Below, in pieces: positions 1 through 8,522 of a stretch of 64,000 nucleotides of DNA. How positions within the stretch are numbered: position 1 is the stretch's first letter; each line of letters begins with the position of its first letter. The DNA lies in NCBI GenBank assembly GCA_025924715.1, contig JAICHV010000002.1, positions 62,001 to 126,000 on the forward strand, read 5' to 3'. Made by a program: the position numbers and the translations under genes. Source of the DNA: Alphaproteobacteria bacterium (lineage in GTDB: Bacteria > Pseudomonadota > Alphaproteobacteria > Micropepsales > Micropepsaceae). The notes below the pieces were generated by a model. The model did not search any database and was not told where the DNA came from. It saw only the letters and a program-made list of their open reading frames with translations.

Positions 1-440
1 CCGTGGGTGTCGATCCCTCCGTCCGCGCTAGTGTGCGTGCGGGCCAATCCGCAGAACTGAATCGATTGAGCGGCGGCCCACCGGTCGCGGGGCATGTAAT
101 TCGCGTCGATAGCGCCCTCAATCCCAAAACACGGCAGATCAATGTTGATATCGCGATTGCGGAAGGCGGATTGTTGCCTGGCGAAGCGTTGCGCGCCGGC
201 ATACGGATCGGCAACGTGCCGGGCTGGATGGTCCCCCATCGTGCTGTGGTGACCTCTGACAACGGCGCTCACCTATATCAGATATCGGCCGGAAAGGCCG
301 TTGCGGTTCCAGTGACGGTCAGTCTGACTGGCTTGCAAATGGATGTCGTCCAGGGTTCGCTCAACCAGAGCCGCCGGCTGATCGTTGACGGCGCCTACCA
401 AGTCCAGGATGGCGACGCGGTCCGCGTGGCGGGTCGCTAA
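1..440 (+). CDS. RND efflux periplasmic adaptor (HlyD/MFP family), C-terminal part only
   Basis: This is the last ~145 residues of a membrane-fusion (adaptor) protein that links an inner-membrane RND pump to an outer-membrane channel. The visible part has the beta-barrel and membrane-proximal pattern of the family (a stretch around VDSALNPKTRQINVDI, then LLPGEALRAGI, and a closing sheet ending VQDGDAVRVAGR). The N-terminal hairpin and lipoyl halves lie to the left of the window, so the true start is not seen. Its TAA stop shares its last base with the ATG of the RND permease gene at 440, which indicates translational coupling and a shared complex. The substrate cannot be told from this fragment. 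Confidence 0.8.
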   Translation, partial: VGVDPSVRASVRAGQSAELNRLSGGPPVAGHVIRVDSALNPKTRQINVDIAIAEGGLLPGEALRAGIRIGNVPGWMVPHRAVVTSDNGAHLYQISAGKAVAVPVTVSLTGLQMDVVQGSLNQSRRLIVDGAYQVQDGDAVRVAGR

Positions 441-3400
441 TGTCTTTCACCACGCTATTGGGCTCGCAGTCTCGCGCATTTGTCACAATCGCCCTCGCCG
501 CAACGTTGGCAGGCCTTGTCGCAGCAATCTCACTTCCCATTGGATTATTTCCGCAGGTGGCGTTTCCTCGCGTGGTGGTCGATCTGGATGCTGGGAGCCG
601 GCCGGCCGATCAGACCGCTCTGCTCATAACCCGTCCCGTGGAAGAGGCGATCCGGGCTGTCCCAGGCGTGCAAGACGTGCGTTCGGAAACCACCCGCGGC
701 TCGGCTCAGATATCGATTGATTTCGGTTGGGGTCGCGACATGGTCGCGAGCACCCTCCTCGTCGATAGTGCCGTAGCCCGGGCAGTCGGAGGGCTGCCAG
801 CTGGCACTTCCTACAATGTACGACGAATGGATCCGACGGTCTTTCCGATCATTTCATACGCGCTGCTTTCTGACACGACCTCGCCGGTCGCTCTGCAGGA
901 CCTTGCACGCTACCAGATCACGCCATTGCTGTCGGCAATCCCCGGTCTCGCGCGTGTCAGCGTCCAGGGTGGCGATACCGCCGAGGTTGAAGTACTCGCC
1001 GATCCCCACCGGTTGAGCGCCTATGGCCTGGCGCTCAGCGATGTCGCAACAGCCATTCGTAACGCCAATGTACTCAGCGCAGTGGGACAAGTGCAGGATC
1101 GTGGCCGTTTGTCGCTCGTCTTAGCCGACCGCACTGTAACCAATGCAGCGAACGTTGGTGCCATTGTGGTACGCGCCGACCCAGCAGGCGTGGTGCGCGT
1201 TAGCGATTTGGCCACAGTGCAGCTCGGCGTTGTTCCGAAGTGGCAACGCATCGTTGAGGACGGCAAGCCAGCTGTCCTGTTCAATATCTATGAGCAACCA
1301 GATGGCAATGCCGTTCAAGTTGCTCACACCGTTGCGCAGAAGTTGCTGGCCTTCAAGTTGCCACCGGGTGTGCGTCTGGTGAATTGGTACGACCAAAGCG
1401 AACTCGTCACCCAATCAGTAGCCAGCGTCCGCGATGCGGTGGTGATGGGATTGCTACTGGCAGCGGCGGTTCTGTTCGTCTTTCTTCGCAACTGGCGGGT
1501 CACGCTCGTTGCGATAATTGTGGTTCCAGCAACCCTGGCCACCACCGTACTGGTGCTGAGCATGCTGGGCATGAGCTTTAACATTATGACGCTAGGAGGC
1601 ATTGCGGCGGCCGTAGGATTGCTGATCGACGATGTGATCGTTATGATTGAGCACATCGCTCGGCGCGCCGGCGTTCTCGGATCGGATGGCCGGCCAGCGG
1701 GAGAAGCCAGCGTGCTTCCGGCAGCTCGCGAATTCATGGCGCCTTTGACCGGTTCAAGTCTGGCAACCTTGATTGTATTCCTCCCGCTCAGCTTCCTGAC
1801 GGGCGTTACCGGAGCCTTTTCCAAGGCGCTGTCGGTCACAATGGCGGCGGCCCTAGCCATATCTTGGGCGATGGCTGCGTTCGTGGTGCCGCTTCTGGCC
1901 TCTGGCCTCGTGGATTTCAAGAAGTGGCATGACCCGGGGGCTGCGGGAAAGGGCTGGCTCGCTCGGCACCATGACGATGCACTCGACTCGCTGACAGAGC
2001 GCCCCTGGATTTTGGGCATTATTCTCATCCCACTGCTTGTCCTGGGATATTTCAGCTACGCTAATGTACCTACTGGCTTCATGCCCAAAGTCGATGAGGG
2101 CGGGTTTGTCATGGACTATTACACGCCTCCAGGGACATCTCTCGACGAGACCAGCCGCGAGGTCGGCGAGATCGATGCGATGCTGCGAAGCAACCCCGAG
2201 GTGGCGACTTTTTCGCGACGCTTGGGTACCGGACTAGGCGGCGACCTCGGCCAAAGCTATCACGGCGACTATTTTGTCAAACTGAAGCCCGACCATAAGC
2301 AGGCAACGGATGTTGTCGCCACTACAACACGTAATGACATCATGAGGCTGGTTCCAGGGGTTCAGATTGAAGTGGCGCAGCTCATGGAAGATTTGATCGG
2401 CGACCTCACGTCAGTGCCCCAGCCTATTGAGATCAAGCTTTATTCCGCCGATGCTACCTTACTTCGGCCGGAAGCAGAAAAGGTTGCCGCCCTAATCGAG
2501 AAGATAAATGGTGTAGTTGAGGTAAAAAGTGGAGTTCAACTAGCTGGCGACGCTTTGGACGTCAAGATCGATCCGGTGCGCTCGGCAATAGAGGGTGTAG
2601 CACCGGCCGATGTGCAGATCGCGCTCGACGACGCCCTCACGGGCGCCCTCGCGACATCTCTGCCCCAGGCGGCTAAAATGCTTGATGTTAGAGTTCGCTT
2701 ACCGACCGCTACCACTATGACGCAAGCAGGCCTTGCGGAGCTCCCAATCCGAGCGGCTGACGGCCACATGTTTCCGCTCTCTCGTATTGCGGATATTACG
2801 CCCGTGACCGGTCAGCCCCAGATTTCTCGGGAGAACCTGGAGCCAATGGTTGCGGTGACAGGCCGTATTGAGGGACGAGGAATCGGAGCCGCCGTCGGCG
2901 ACGTAACGGCCGCACTCAACGCCCCCGGCGTGCTTGCGCCTGGTATCCGCTACGAAATGGGGGGGCTCTATCAGCAACAGCAGATTGCGTTTGCCGGGCT
3001 TACAAAAGTGTTCGGTGCCGCACTGATTGCAGAATTTATCTTACTCCTAATCCTCTATCGGCGCTTCTCACTTCCAATCATCATAATTGGTTGCTCACTT
3101 CTTTCGACGACAGCCGTATTTAGCGCCTTATGGATAACGGGCGTCGAACTGAACATTACCGCTCTGATGGGCATGACAATGATCATCGGCATTGGCACGG
3201 AAATGGCGATCTTTTACGTTTCTGAGTTTGAGGAGCTGCGCCAGCACATGCCTCCCCTCCAAGCAGTGCGGGAGGCTAGCCGAAACCGGCTGCGCCCCAT
3301 CACAATGACAACCCTCGCCGCCATCTTGACCCTGCTGCCGCTCGCCCTGGCAATTGGGCAGGGATCTGGCATCCAGCAGCCATTGGCGATTGCAATCATC

Positions 3401-3493
3401 GCCGGGCTGTTTCTACAATATCCTCTGGTATTGTTGGCGATGCCGTCACTGCTTCGCCTGACTTTGTCAAAAGAACACCCGTCGCATAACTGA
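440..3493 (+). CDS. RND family efflux transporter, inner-membrane permease
   Basis: A 1,017-residue proton-driven pump of the resistance-nodulation-division superfamily, the usual length. An N-terminal membrane helix (residues ~12-34) is followed by a large periplasmic domain, a block of helices from ~330 to 500, a second periplasmic domain and a final helix block from ~855. The TM4 signature AVGLLIDDVIVMIEH, with acidic residues for proton relay, is at about residues 390-405. The gene starts at the stop of the adaptor gene. It is clearly different from the czcA-type pump at 20.2-23.3 kb, so the window carries two separate RND systems. I cannot assign the substrate; drug, solvent or metal export are all possible. 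Confidence 0.9.
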   Translation: MSFTTLLGSQSRAFVTIALAATLAGLVAAISLPIGLFPQVAFPRVVVDLDAGSRPADQTALLITRPVEEAIRAVPGVQDVRSETTRGSAQISIDFGWGRDMVASTLLVDSAVARAVGGLPAGTSYNVRRMDPTVFPIISYALLSDTTSPVALQDLARYQITPLLSAIPGLARVSVQGGDTAEVEVLADPHRLSAYGLALSDVATAIRNANVLSAVGQVQDRGRLSLVLADRTVTNAANVGAIVVRADPAGVVRVSDLATVQLGVVPKWQRIVEDGKPAVLFNIYEQPDGNAVQVAHTVAQKLLAFKLPPGVRLVNWYDQSELVTQSVASVRDAVVMGLLLAAAVLFVFLRNWRVTLVAIIVVPATLATTVLVLSMLGMSFNIMTLGGIAAAVGLLIDDVIVMIEHIARRAGVLGSDGRPAGEASVLPAAREFMAPLTGSSLATLIVFLPLSFLTGVTGAFSKALSVTMAAALAISWAMAAFVVPLLASGLVDFKKWHDPGAAGKGWLARHHDDALDSLTERPWILGIILIPLLVLGYFSYANVPTGFMPKVDEGGFVMDYYTPPGTSLDETSREVGEIDAMLRSNPEVATFSRRLGTGLGGDLGQSYHGDYFVKLKPDHKQATDVVATTTRNDIMRLVPGVQIEVAQLMEDLIGDLTSVPQPIEIKLYSADATLLRPEAEKVAALIEKINGVVEVKSGVQLAGDALDVKIDPVRSAIEGVAPADVQIALDDALTGALATSLPQAAKMLDVRVRLPTATTMTQAGLAELPIRAADGHMFPLSRIADITPVTGQPQISRENLEPMVAVTGRIEGRGIGAAVGDVTAALNAPGVLAPGIRYEMGGLYQQQQIAFAGLTKVFGAALIAEFILLLILYRRFSLPIIIIGCSLLSTTAVFSALWITGVELNITALMGMTMIIGIGTEMAIFYVSEFEELRQHMPPLQAVREASRNRLRPITMTTLAAILTLLPLALAIGQGSGIQQPLAIAIIAGLFLQYPLVLLAMPSLLRLTLSKEHPSHN

Positions 3494-3589
3494 ATTGGAT
3501 AGGCCTATTTTGCTGCGGTCACCGCACGGTTGATAAAACCGTCTGAGAATTCATCAAAAGCTCCCCCGGCGTCGTTGCGTATCCCACGA

Positions 3590-4048
3590 TTAGGTTCTGA
3601 CCGCGACGAGAATGGCACCAGTCGTGATCATGGCGATTCCGATCCAATTCTTTACTTCCAAACGCTCACCAAGGACCGCGACGCTAACGAGCGCCACTAT
3701 GACGACGCTTAGTTTGTCGATAGGTGCCACTCCGGAAGCTGGCCCCAGTTTCAACGCCCGATAGTAACAAAGCCAAGATGCACCGGTTGCCAGCCCGGAA
3801 AGACCGAGGAAAATATATGTCTTGCGGGAAATGCTAGCCAGGGGCTGGTATCCTCCAGTGGAGATCACTATCAGCCCCAAGATGGCTAGGATTAGGACTG
3901 TTCTTATCAAAGTGGCAAAGTTAGAATCGATCTTCTCAACGCCAATTTTTCCGAAGATGGCAGTGAGCGCGGCAAAGCACGCTGACAGGACTGCCCAAAA
4001 TTGCCATTCCAATAAGGCCGATTTCAACTTCTTGTGCTCCTGTTGCAT
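3590..4048 (-). CDS. EamA/DMT-type membrane transporter, single-repeat (half-size)
   Basis: A 152-residue integral membrane protein with about five hydrophobic segments. It matches one EamA repeat of the drug/metabolite transporter superfamily: WAVLSACFAALTAIFGKIG near the N terminus, and the closing segment ending VSVAVLGERLEVKNWIGIAMITTGAILV. Full DMT exporters are ~300 residues with two repeats; single-repeat members are thought to work as dimers. The first ATG at 4048 has no convincing ribosome binding site, so the start is provisional. It is convergent with the RND operon and stands alone. The substrate is unknown. Confidence 0.75.
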   Translation of the reverse strand: MQQEHKKLKSALLEWQFWAVLSACFAALTAIFGKIGVEKIDSNFATLIRTVLILAILGLIVISTGGYQPLASISRKTYIFLGLSGLATGASWLCYYRALKLGPASGVAPIDKLSVVIVALVSVAVLGERLEVKNWIGIAMITTGAILVAVRT

Positions 4049-4433
4049 TTCAACTCAAAACCCAGACGGATGAATCTCAAGCCGGCCGAGATGGCAACGC
4101 ACTCGACTCAACCGGTCGGTTACCGCAGTTAAATATAACTTTCTCCAATGTGCATAGGAACTGCCACAGCGGCATGTATTAGGGACGATATGTTCGCGGT
4201 ATGGCTTTCGGCCTTTAGCCGAAGAGAGGTTGGTCGCCCATAGCCGGCTCCAGGCAAACATACATCGCTGGTACGAAACAGTCGCGAGCGTGGCCATTGC
4301 GGTGGGATACCGTTATGCTGTTACGATCCCGTTTCAACGCCGCTACAAATCCAGACCGGTCTCTCCGCTCCCCCTGGAAGGTGGATACATCTAGATGTCG
4401 CACCGAAACGCAAATGATGAAGGGGTATAAAAA
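4049..4433. other. Intergenic region of 385 bp
   Basis: No gene is supported here. A perfect six-base inverted repeat TTCGGC/GCCGAA at 4207-4223 has no T-run and is not a convincing terminator. The region must hold the divergent promoters of the EamA gene and the propeller gene. A good ribosome binding site (AAGGGG) lies just before 4434. Confidence 0.5.
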
Positions 4434-5453
4434 ATGGCAGCCATGCGATATCCGTTGTTAGTTCTGCTGAGCGCAGTATCCGCATTGGCCTCTCCTAGCG
4501 GTGCTTTCGCGACTGACTATAAGGTAGTGGATCGGATCAAGGTGCCCGACGGTGGCTTCGATTACGCCACGTTCAATCCGGCGACAAATCAGGTCTATAT
4601 GCCTCGCGGCGCGTTCACGACCGTAATCGACGTGAAGACCAACAAAGTTTCGCAACTCGCGAGCGCCGCTGGAGATCACATCGCGCTCCCGGTGCCCGGC
4701 ACGTCTCTCCTTGTGCTGACCCAACGCCAAGGCACAATACGGATTGTTGACGCAGTGAAAGACACTATCGTCGCCGATCTCACGGGAGGCAAAAACCCAA
4801 ATTCAGCGGCCTATGACCCTATCTCCAAGACAGTTGTGGTTTTCAACAAGGAAAGCGGCGATGCGGCCGTCGTGGACCCTTTGCAGCGGAAAATCGTGGC
4901 AACAATTCCCATCAGCCCCAACACATTGGAATTTCCGGTTTCCGACGGCACGGGCAAGGTCTACGACAATATCGAAACCACGGCCGAGATCGCCGTCATC
5001 GATGTCAAGGCGCGCAAGATCACCCGGCATTTTAAACTCGGAGGCTGTGAAGGCCCCAGCGGCCTTGCCTATGCAGCGGCCTCCAGGCTCCTCATCGCTG
5101 CCTGCGGCAACGGTATTGCCAAAGTCGTGCGGGCAGATACCGGCAAAGAGGTTGCATCCCTGGCGATCGGCCACGGACCGGATGCCGCCCTTTATGATCC
5201 GGTGCGCAAGCTAGCTTTTATTCCCTGCGGCCGAGATGGTGTGCTGGAAGTTATATCAATGCAGGATTTGTCTCACATCGCCGTTATACAGCACGTCCAA
5301 ACCGAACAGGGTTCGCGGACCGGAACGATAGATCCGGCTACAGGACGGCTTTACCTGATGGCTTCAAAGCCCGACCTCACGGCTAAAATCCCGCCTGGCG
5401 GGCGGGTGCCGCGGCTGGCGGGGTCATGGCAAGTATTGGTCGTAGGCCCCTAG
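4434..5453 (+). CDS. Exported YncE-like beta-propeller protein
   Basis: A 339-residue protein with a cleavable signal peptide (residues ~1-27, ending near SGAFATD) and repeated propeller blades. Characteristic YVTN/YncE-type phrases recur: FDYATFNPATNQVYMP, AAYDPISKTVVVFN, ALYDPVRKLAFIPC and TIDPATGRLYLMA. It is predicted to be periplasmic. Such proteins often sit next to transport or redox genes, but their ligands are mostly unknown. The ATG at 4434 follows AAGGGG at a good distance; an alternative in-frame ATG is at 4443. Next to RND and EamA transport genes, a binding or accessory role is plausible but unproven. Confidence 0.75.
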   Translation: MAAMRYPLLVLLSAVSALASPSGAFATDYKVVDRIKVPDGGFDYATFNPATNQVYMPRGAFTTVIDVKTNKVSQLASAAGDHIALPVPGTSLLVLTQRQGTIRIVDAVKDTIVADLTGGKNPNSAAYDPISKTVVVFNKESGDAAVVDPLQRKIVATIPISPNTLEFPVSDGTGKVYDNIETTAEIAVIDVKARKITRHFKLGGCEGPSGLAYAAASRLLIAACGNGIAKVVRADTGKEVASLAIGHGPDAALYDPVRKLAFIPCGRDGVLEVISMQDLSHIAVIQHVQTEQGSRTGTIDPATGRLYLMASKPDLTAKIPPGGRVPRLAGSWQVLVVGP

Positions 5454-5664
5454 GGCCGTGCCGGTACGGGTCAAAAGCCGAGGCCGCGCGAATGTAAGTC
5501 TTTGTGGGCTCAAAGGAACAGGATTTGATCGGAATTCAGGCCGCAACTTACCGAGCCATGGCTTACCAATGTCGAACGAAGAACGATTTCGACGGCAGTG
5601 CGCCCCAAGTGAAACTTCGATAACCAGGTTCAAAAAGGCTTAGACCCATTGGATCGGCGCAGGA

Positions 5665-6009
5665 TCAGGCAGCCACGACGGTAATTTTGGCGGGCGTTCG
5701 TGAGGACGTGCGCTTCCGGATGGAAATCTCCACATCCCTGTCTAGCGATGTCAGAAACGTCATTAGGCGCTCTATAGAGAAGCCTTCGAGTTTGTAATTT
5801 TTAAGCGACGAAATTTTGGGTTGGGGGACGCCCAATAGTTCCGCGGCACCTGCCTGAGTCAGCCGGCGGTGGCCCACAATCTCGTTAATCGCATAGGCAA
5901 GGCGCAGCTTGGTGTGCAGTTCCTTGGCTTCCGGCAGCCCGAGATCGGCAAATACATTTCCGCTGCCGCGCACAACCTGGTCCTGAAAGGCATTACTTTT
6001 CTTTGCCAT
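5665..6009 (-). CDS. XRE/HigA-type antitoxin
   Basis: A ~114-residue protein with one helix-turn-helix of the XRE type: RRLTQAGAAELLGVPQPKISSL in the middle. It is the expected antitoxin and autorepressor for the RelE-like toxin encoded just upstream. The reading frame can start at a GTG at 6021, overlapping the toxin stop, or at the ATG at 6009. I prefer 6009 because related antitoxins begin with the MAKK... run. The overlap implies translational coupling. The toxin-first order is typical of HigBA and Gp49-type modules. It probably helps maintain the mobile element. Confidence 0.85.
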   Translation of the reverse strand: MAKKSNAFQDQVVRGSGNVFADLGLPEAKELHTKLRLAYAINEIVGHRRLTQAGAAELLGVPQPKISSLKNYKLEGFSIERLMTFLTSLDRDVEISIRKRTSSRTPAKITVVAA

Positions 6010-6017
6010 AATCTTTC

Positions 6018-6389
6018 TCACACATTATCTTTCTCATACATTTCCCGCGCCAGTTTGAGGCGCCGGGCCACCATTTCAACGTCGCCCTTGGCCGTCTTTA
6101 TTCCCTTTGGCGACTTTTTTTGAAACGCATGTAGTACATAAACTGCCCCAGAATATTTGACAAAATAGACGGCTCGATAAGTGTCCTTGTCGAAGTCTTC
6201 GACAACTTCAAAAACACCACCACCCTCCCCTTTCCAGGGCTTCGCTGCAGGGTGCTTTCCGCCAAATTGAGCAACACCCAAAGCATTGCCAATCTCGCGG
6301 CGCACTTGGACGGGAAACTCCAGCAAATCGTCTCTGGAACTGCCGACCCAAAAGAGAGGCTTTTCGCCCTCTATATTCTGCCTTGCCAT
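6018..6389 (-). CDS. RelE/HigB-like toxin (Gp49 family)
   Basis: A 123-residue toxin of the phage-derived Gp49/HigB type. The family signature is clear: KPLFWVGSSRDDLLEFPVQV near the N terminus and AVYVLHAFQKKSPKG at ~80-95. Members are RNA endonucleases that cleave mRNA at the ribosome. The central run DTYRAVYFVKYSGAVYVLHA is the beta-sheet core. It is followed immediately by the antitoxin gene in an overlapping pair. The start ATG at 6389 lies only three bases from the 18-bp palindrome at 6393-6410, so that palindrome probably governs this operon. Confidence 0.88.
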   Translation of the reverse strand: MARQNIEGEKPLFWVGSSRDDLLEFPVQVRREIGNALGVAQFGGKHPAAKPWKGEGGGVFEVVEDFDKDTYRAVYFVKYSGAVYVLHAFQKKSPKGIKTAKGDVEMVARRLKLAREMYEKDNV

Positions 6390-6392
6390 ATT

Positions 6393-6410
6393 TATACCTG
6401 TTTTGGTATA
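6393..6410 (-). promoter_or_regulatory. Candidate operator of the toxin-antitoxin operon
   Basis: Perfect inverted repeat TATACC-N6-GGTATA immediately upstream of the toxin start. On the minus strand it is preceded by TTGACA (6411-6416), giving a plausible -35 box, and the right arm supplies a -10-like TATAAA. Position and symmetry fit autorepression by the antitoxin. If that -10 is used, the transcript would start almost at the start codon (nearly leaderless). Confidence 0.5.
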
Positions 6411-6491
6411 TTGTCAATATGCGGGTCGGATGAATGCCCGCCTCCTGACCCAATATAGCTGAGTTGGGGAGCTATCCAGAATAGTTCCGAC

Positions 6492-6719
6492 CTAGGACCG
6501 CGTGTCCAGGAGGCGTTTCAAGGACGGGACGCGGATCAGGCGGCGCCGGCCGACGGTAAGACTCTCCACAGCACCCCCGGCAATGAGCTGGTAAATCATG
6601 GCTCTGCTTAGCCCTATCGCCGAGCAGGCCTCGGCAACCGAACAGGTCAGCCGCTCCTCGAACGGGATCAAAGACTTGTTGGAGGCTTTTTCGGTGTCCA
6701 AAGAAGTCTCGCTACGCAT
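6492..6719 (-). CDS. Excisionase-like helix-turn-helix protein
   Basis: A 75-residue protein with a MerR/Xis-type winged helix (HTH_17): LTCSVAEACSAIGLSRAMIY, then LIAGGAVESLTVGRRRLIRV. Proteins of this class bind DNA as recombination directionality factors or small regulators. It overlaps the end of the DUF736 gene by eight bases and is the last gene of the trb run. In these elements such a gene often follows the transfer genes. Its target is unknown. Confidence 0.75.
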   Translation of the reverse strand: MRSETSLDTEKASNKSLIPFEERLTCSVAEACSAIGLSRAMIYQLIAGGAVESLTVGRRRLIRVPSLKRLLDTRS

Positions 6720-7041
6720 CGCATACTCCTTGATGGCGTCTGTTCCAGACGAGTTGGGCTGAATTGGTGTCTTCTTGATAAAAGAGGGCCGCGTTTAGCG
6801 GCTTCTCAAATGCAGGATCATCAAGTTGGACTGAAAGATATTCCGCCGGCCGATCACCTCGCCGCTTGATCCAGGCCGCACCGAGTTCACACTTGCCAGA
6901 TATGACGTGAAAATCTGGCGCGGCCGTATTGGAGCGATCGTCATTGGGCACAAACCGCGCTTTGACGGTCGTGGTGAGCGTCCGAATTGTGCCCTCCCAG
7001 CCTCCGTCTTTACCGCGCGTGAAAATGCCGATCACCGCCAT
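6712..7041 (-). CDS. DUF736 family protein (first copy)
   Basis: A 109-residue member of DUF736, a family found mostly on alpha- and betaproteobacterial conjugative elements and of unknown biochemical role. The family pattern is visible: an opening MAVIGIFTRGKDGGWEGTI, a middle FHVISGKCELGAAWIKR, and a C-terminal LSVQLDDPAFEKPLNAALF. It sits between the DUF2274 gene and the HTH gene in the transfer operon. A second, diverged copy is at 30702-31025. Confidence 0.85.
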   Translation of the reverse strand: MAVIGIFTRGKDGGWEGTIRTLTTTVKARFVPNDDRSNTAAPDFHVISGKCELGAAWIKRRGDRPAEYLSVQLDDPAFEKPLNAALFYQEDTNSAQLVWNRRHQGVCDA

Positions 7042-7044
7042 AGA

Positions 7045-7287
7045 CTAGCTCCGCGCTGTCCTGCTGGCGTCCTTTGGCGCACGCCGCTTGCCCCTGAACC
7101 CGCGGTCTCCGTCGAGGAATTGCTCCAGCATGAACGGGATAAGGTCACTGACCCTTTCCTCGTCCCCATAGGCACCCTTGTAGGCGTCAGCATAGGCATC
7201 CAACTTTCTGTTGAGATTGGGACTGACCGTAATGGCGATTTTCACGGGTTTGCGATCCGGCAATTTTGCGAGCTTTAGGTCTGACAT
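7045..7287 (-). CDS. DUF2274 family protein
   Basis: An 80-residue protein of the DUF2274 family, which is almost always encoded directly downstream of trbI in this type of element. It begins MSDLKLAKLPDRKPVKIAIT and has a ribbon-helix-helix-like pattern (KIAITVSPNLNRKLDAYADAY), so DNA binding is likely but not shown. The ATG at 7287 follows AAGGAGAAGCCC, a good ribosome binding site. The reading frame is open further upstream, but that part lies inside trbI. Confidence 0.8.
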   Translation of the reverse strand: MSDLKLAKLPDRKPVKIAITVSPNLNRKLDAYADAYKGAYGDEERVSDLIPFMLEQFLDGDRGFRGKRRAPKDASRTARS

Positions 7288-7298
7288 GGGCTTCTCCT

Positions 7299-8519
7299 TC
7301 AACCTCTGTAGGGACGTAAAACAATGTCTTTGTGAACGATCACACGCAGCGGCCATCCGGGCCTGACTTTTATTGTCGGCTGGATATTCAAGTTCTTCTG
7401 CGTTATTTGCTGGCCGGCCTGGTTCACGCTGTCCTGTGTCGAATTTCGTATCGACAGCATCAGGTCGCTTTGACCGCTGATCGCGAGCTGGCTGCCCACC
7501 CCAAGCAGGGTGGAAATGGCCACACCTTTGATAAGCGCCCAAGTATGAAAATCGACTTGATCCTCCAGACCGGAATATCCCGCGGAATCCGTGGCCGGCA
7601 GATTGTCGATCTGGATCGAGGAACCGTCCGGCATGATGATGCGCTGCCAGACCAGTAGCGCCCTGCTCTGCCCAAACGCGACGACGCTATCGTATGTACC
7701 GACCAACCGCGATCCTTGGGGGATGAGCAGGATCTTGCCGGACGCTGTGTCGAAGATATTCTGCGTGACCTGGGCAACGACCAGTCCGGGCAAGTCAGAG
7801 TCCAAGCCGGTAATGAGACTGGCCGAAATGAGAGTGCCGGCCATCACCTCAAAGGGCGATACTGGGTCCTGGATTTGATGGGGGTTGTAGACGCTGCGGC
7901 CATCCGTGGCGTTGACGAAATCCAGTTTGCGCCCAGCGTCGGACGGATCACGCATTGGGTCCAGCGCTAGCCCAGCACTAGGCTGCGCCATGCCAGAGAT
8001 CGACGGTGGCAAGCCCACGGTATTGGCCACGGACCCTACTGCGCCTCCATGCACCGCTGCTGAGCCAAAGAATATGCCTCCTTCATTGGCCTGACGGGAT
8101 AGCTGCGCCAGTCGCAGTTCTTCCGCCCGAGCTGTGTCGTTCTCCGATGCGGTGCCGAGGGTCGGTAAACCCAACCCTTGGCGGGCGCGAAGTTCCGCCC
8201 GGCCCAGATCACCGGGAAGTGGCGCGCCCAATATGGGCGTGTGCACCTTGTCATACCCCGACGGCAATGCCGCCAGACCGTCCGCCTTGGGTTGGCGATC
8301 CGTATTGTAAAGCTCTTGCCCTGTGACCGCAGCGCGATGGTTTCCATTGCCAAGCGCGATCCACGCAGCAACGAACACCGCCACCGCCGTACCGCCTAAT
8401 GCAGCAACCACGACCTTCCGCTTGAACCGGGTAACAGGACGCGGATTGGCGCGGAGGACCAAATTTTCAGGATCGAGTTTGGGGCTTCGTGCCCCGGCCG
8501 GGATTGCTGCATCGCTCAT
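7299..8519 (-). CDS. trbI: Conjugal transfer protein TrbI (VirB10-like)
   Basis: A 406-residue TrbI/VirB10 homologue. It spans the inner membrane and periplasm and couples energy from the ATPases to the outer-membrane pore of the type IV secretion channel. A cytoplasmic N terminus is followed by one membrane helix (~35-57), a low-complexity linker, and a C-terminal beta domain containing VSPFEVMAGTLISASLITGL and LLIPQGSRLVGTYDS, hallmarks of the family. The gene lies three bases after trbG. Confidence 0.95.
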   Translation of the reverse strand: MSDAAIPAGARSPKLDPENLVLRANPRPVTRFKRKVVVAALGGTAVAVFVAAWIALGNGNHRAAVTGQELYNTDRQPKADGLAALPSGYDKVHTPILGAPLPGDLGRAELRARQGLGLPTLGTASENDTARAEELRLAQLSRQANEGGIFFGSAAVHGGAVGSVANTVGLPPSISGMAQPSAGLALDPMRDPSDAGRKLDFVNATDGRSVYNPHQIQDPVSPFEVMAGTLISASLITGLDSDLPGLVVAQVTQNIFDTASGKILLIPQGSRLVGTYDSVVAFGQSRALLVWQRIIMPDGSSIQIDNLPATDSAGYSGLEDQVDFHTWALIKGVAISTLLGVGSQLAISGQSDLMLSIRNSTQDSVNQAGQQITQKNLNIQPTIKVRPGWPLRVIVHKDIVLRPYRG

Positions 8520-8522
8520 GGC

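Noticed and set aside
4207-4223. TTCGGC/GCCGAA hairpin as a terminator
   Set aside because: The stem is only six bases and no T-run follows on either strand.
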